Positions 5,701-5,872 of a stretch of DNA of 5,872 nt are shown one piece after another; position 1 is the stretch's first letter, and each line of letters begins with the position of its first letter. The position numbers and the translations under genes are program-made. This DNA is from Pseudomonadota bacterium (GTDB lineage Bacteria > Pseudomonadota > Gammaproteobacteria > Burkholderiales > Burkholderiaceae_C). Where the stretch lies: contig JAEZLX010000042.1 of NCBI GenBank assembly GCA_023415035.1, forward strand, positions 1 through 5,872, given 5' to 3'. Under the pieces are notes generated by a model. The model saw only the letters and a program-made list of their open reading frames with translations. It was not told the origin of the DNA and searched no databases.

Positions 5701-5872
5701 TCACACCTCGAACACGTCGCCCGCCTTGAGCCAGCCGATCTGGGGGCGCTGGTCGCCGGGGTGGTCCGGGTCGTCGAAGCGGCGAATCTCGTCCATGATC
5801 AGCTCGGTTTCGGCCGGCTTGGTGTGGGTGATGTAGATGGGAAAGCGCGGGCGCGCCGGGTCGATGCGGTCG
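5701..5872 (-). CDS. C-terminal end of a probable metallo-beta-lactamase-fold (class II cyclic-nucleotide phosphodiesterase-like) protein
   Basis: The minus strand codes for the last 56 residues of a protein whose start lies beyond the right edge, ending with TGA at 5701-5703. The segment 'RFPIYITHTKPAETELIMDE' followed by 'IRRFD' and a final 'IGWLKAGDVFEV' resembles the C-termini of betaproteobacterial metallo-hydrolases annotated as 3',5'-cyclic-nucleotide phosphodiesterases. In those, the 'ITHTKP' segment provides the last metal-binding histidine of the beta-lactamase-like fold. I rely on remembered family patterns, and the diagnostic HxHxDH motif is outside the window, so the substrate is uncertain. 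If it does break down cAMP, its place just before pilA would be notable, because cAMP signalling controls type IV pili in some bacteria. The strong control region between the two genes indicates they are separate units. Confidence 0.6.
   Translation of the reverse strand, partial: DRIDPARPRFPIYITHTKPAETELIMDEIRRFDDPDHPGDQRPQIGWLKAGDVFEV

Noticed and set aside
1..5872. CRISPR arrays, tRNA or rRNA genes, insertion-sequence ends and transposases
   Set aside because: No regularly spaced long direct repeats, RNA gene signatures, terminal inverted repeats or transposase motifs were seen on either strand.

Overview
The window looks like chromosomal DNA of a high-GC betaproteobacterium, most likely of the Burkholderiales. 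The main evidence is the pilin: its N-terminal helix and its C-terminal 'AKYLPGSCR' ending resemble PilA proteins I know from that order. The genus cannot be named from the sequence alone. All intact genes lie on the minus strand, so the window is best read from its right end to its left end.

Right edge to pilA (5872 to 4938). The window opens in the last 56 codons of a probable metallo-beta-lactamase-fold (class II cyclic-nucleotide phosphodiesterase-like) protein. About 265 bases without a gene follow, and these carry a well-formed pilA control region: three GACA-N5-TGTC-type inverted repeats, a 12-base palindrome, a sigma-54 -24/-12 promoter and a strong ribosome binding site. This is the expected layout for a PilR/RpoN-controlled major pilin. 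The pilin gene ends in a hairpin with a T-tract.

Pilin-associated genes (4834 to 1345). Three closely spaced genes for membrane proteins follow: a sulfatase-superfamily phosphoglycerol transferase (LtaS/MdoB/PptB-like) with its key catalytic residues, a TfpX/TfpZ-type pilin accessory protein, and an acyltransferase-3 family O-acyltransferase. The gaps after the hairpin are about 33 and 34 bases, so these three are probably one transcript. The most interesting reading is a compact module of pilin plus assembly factor plus surface modification, in which the phosphotransferase may decorate the pilin encoded beside it, as PptB does in Neisseria meningitidis. That function is inferred, not shown.

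Left part (1344 to 1). The 329 bases between the acyltransferase and the next gene hold a decayed C-terminal piece of galE on the plus strand, which suggests past rearrangement at this boundary. The left edge holds the N-terminal 338 codons of a membrane sensor with a periplasmic Cache-type domain and a signalling coiled coil. Its output domain (diguanylate cyclase or histidine kinase) lies outside the window.
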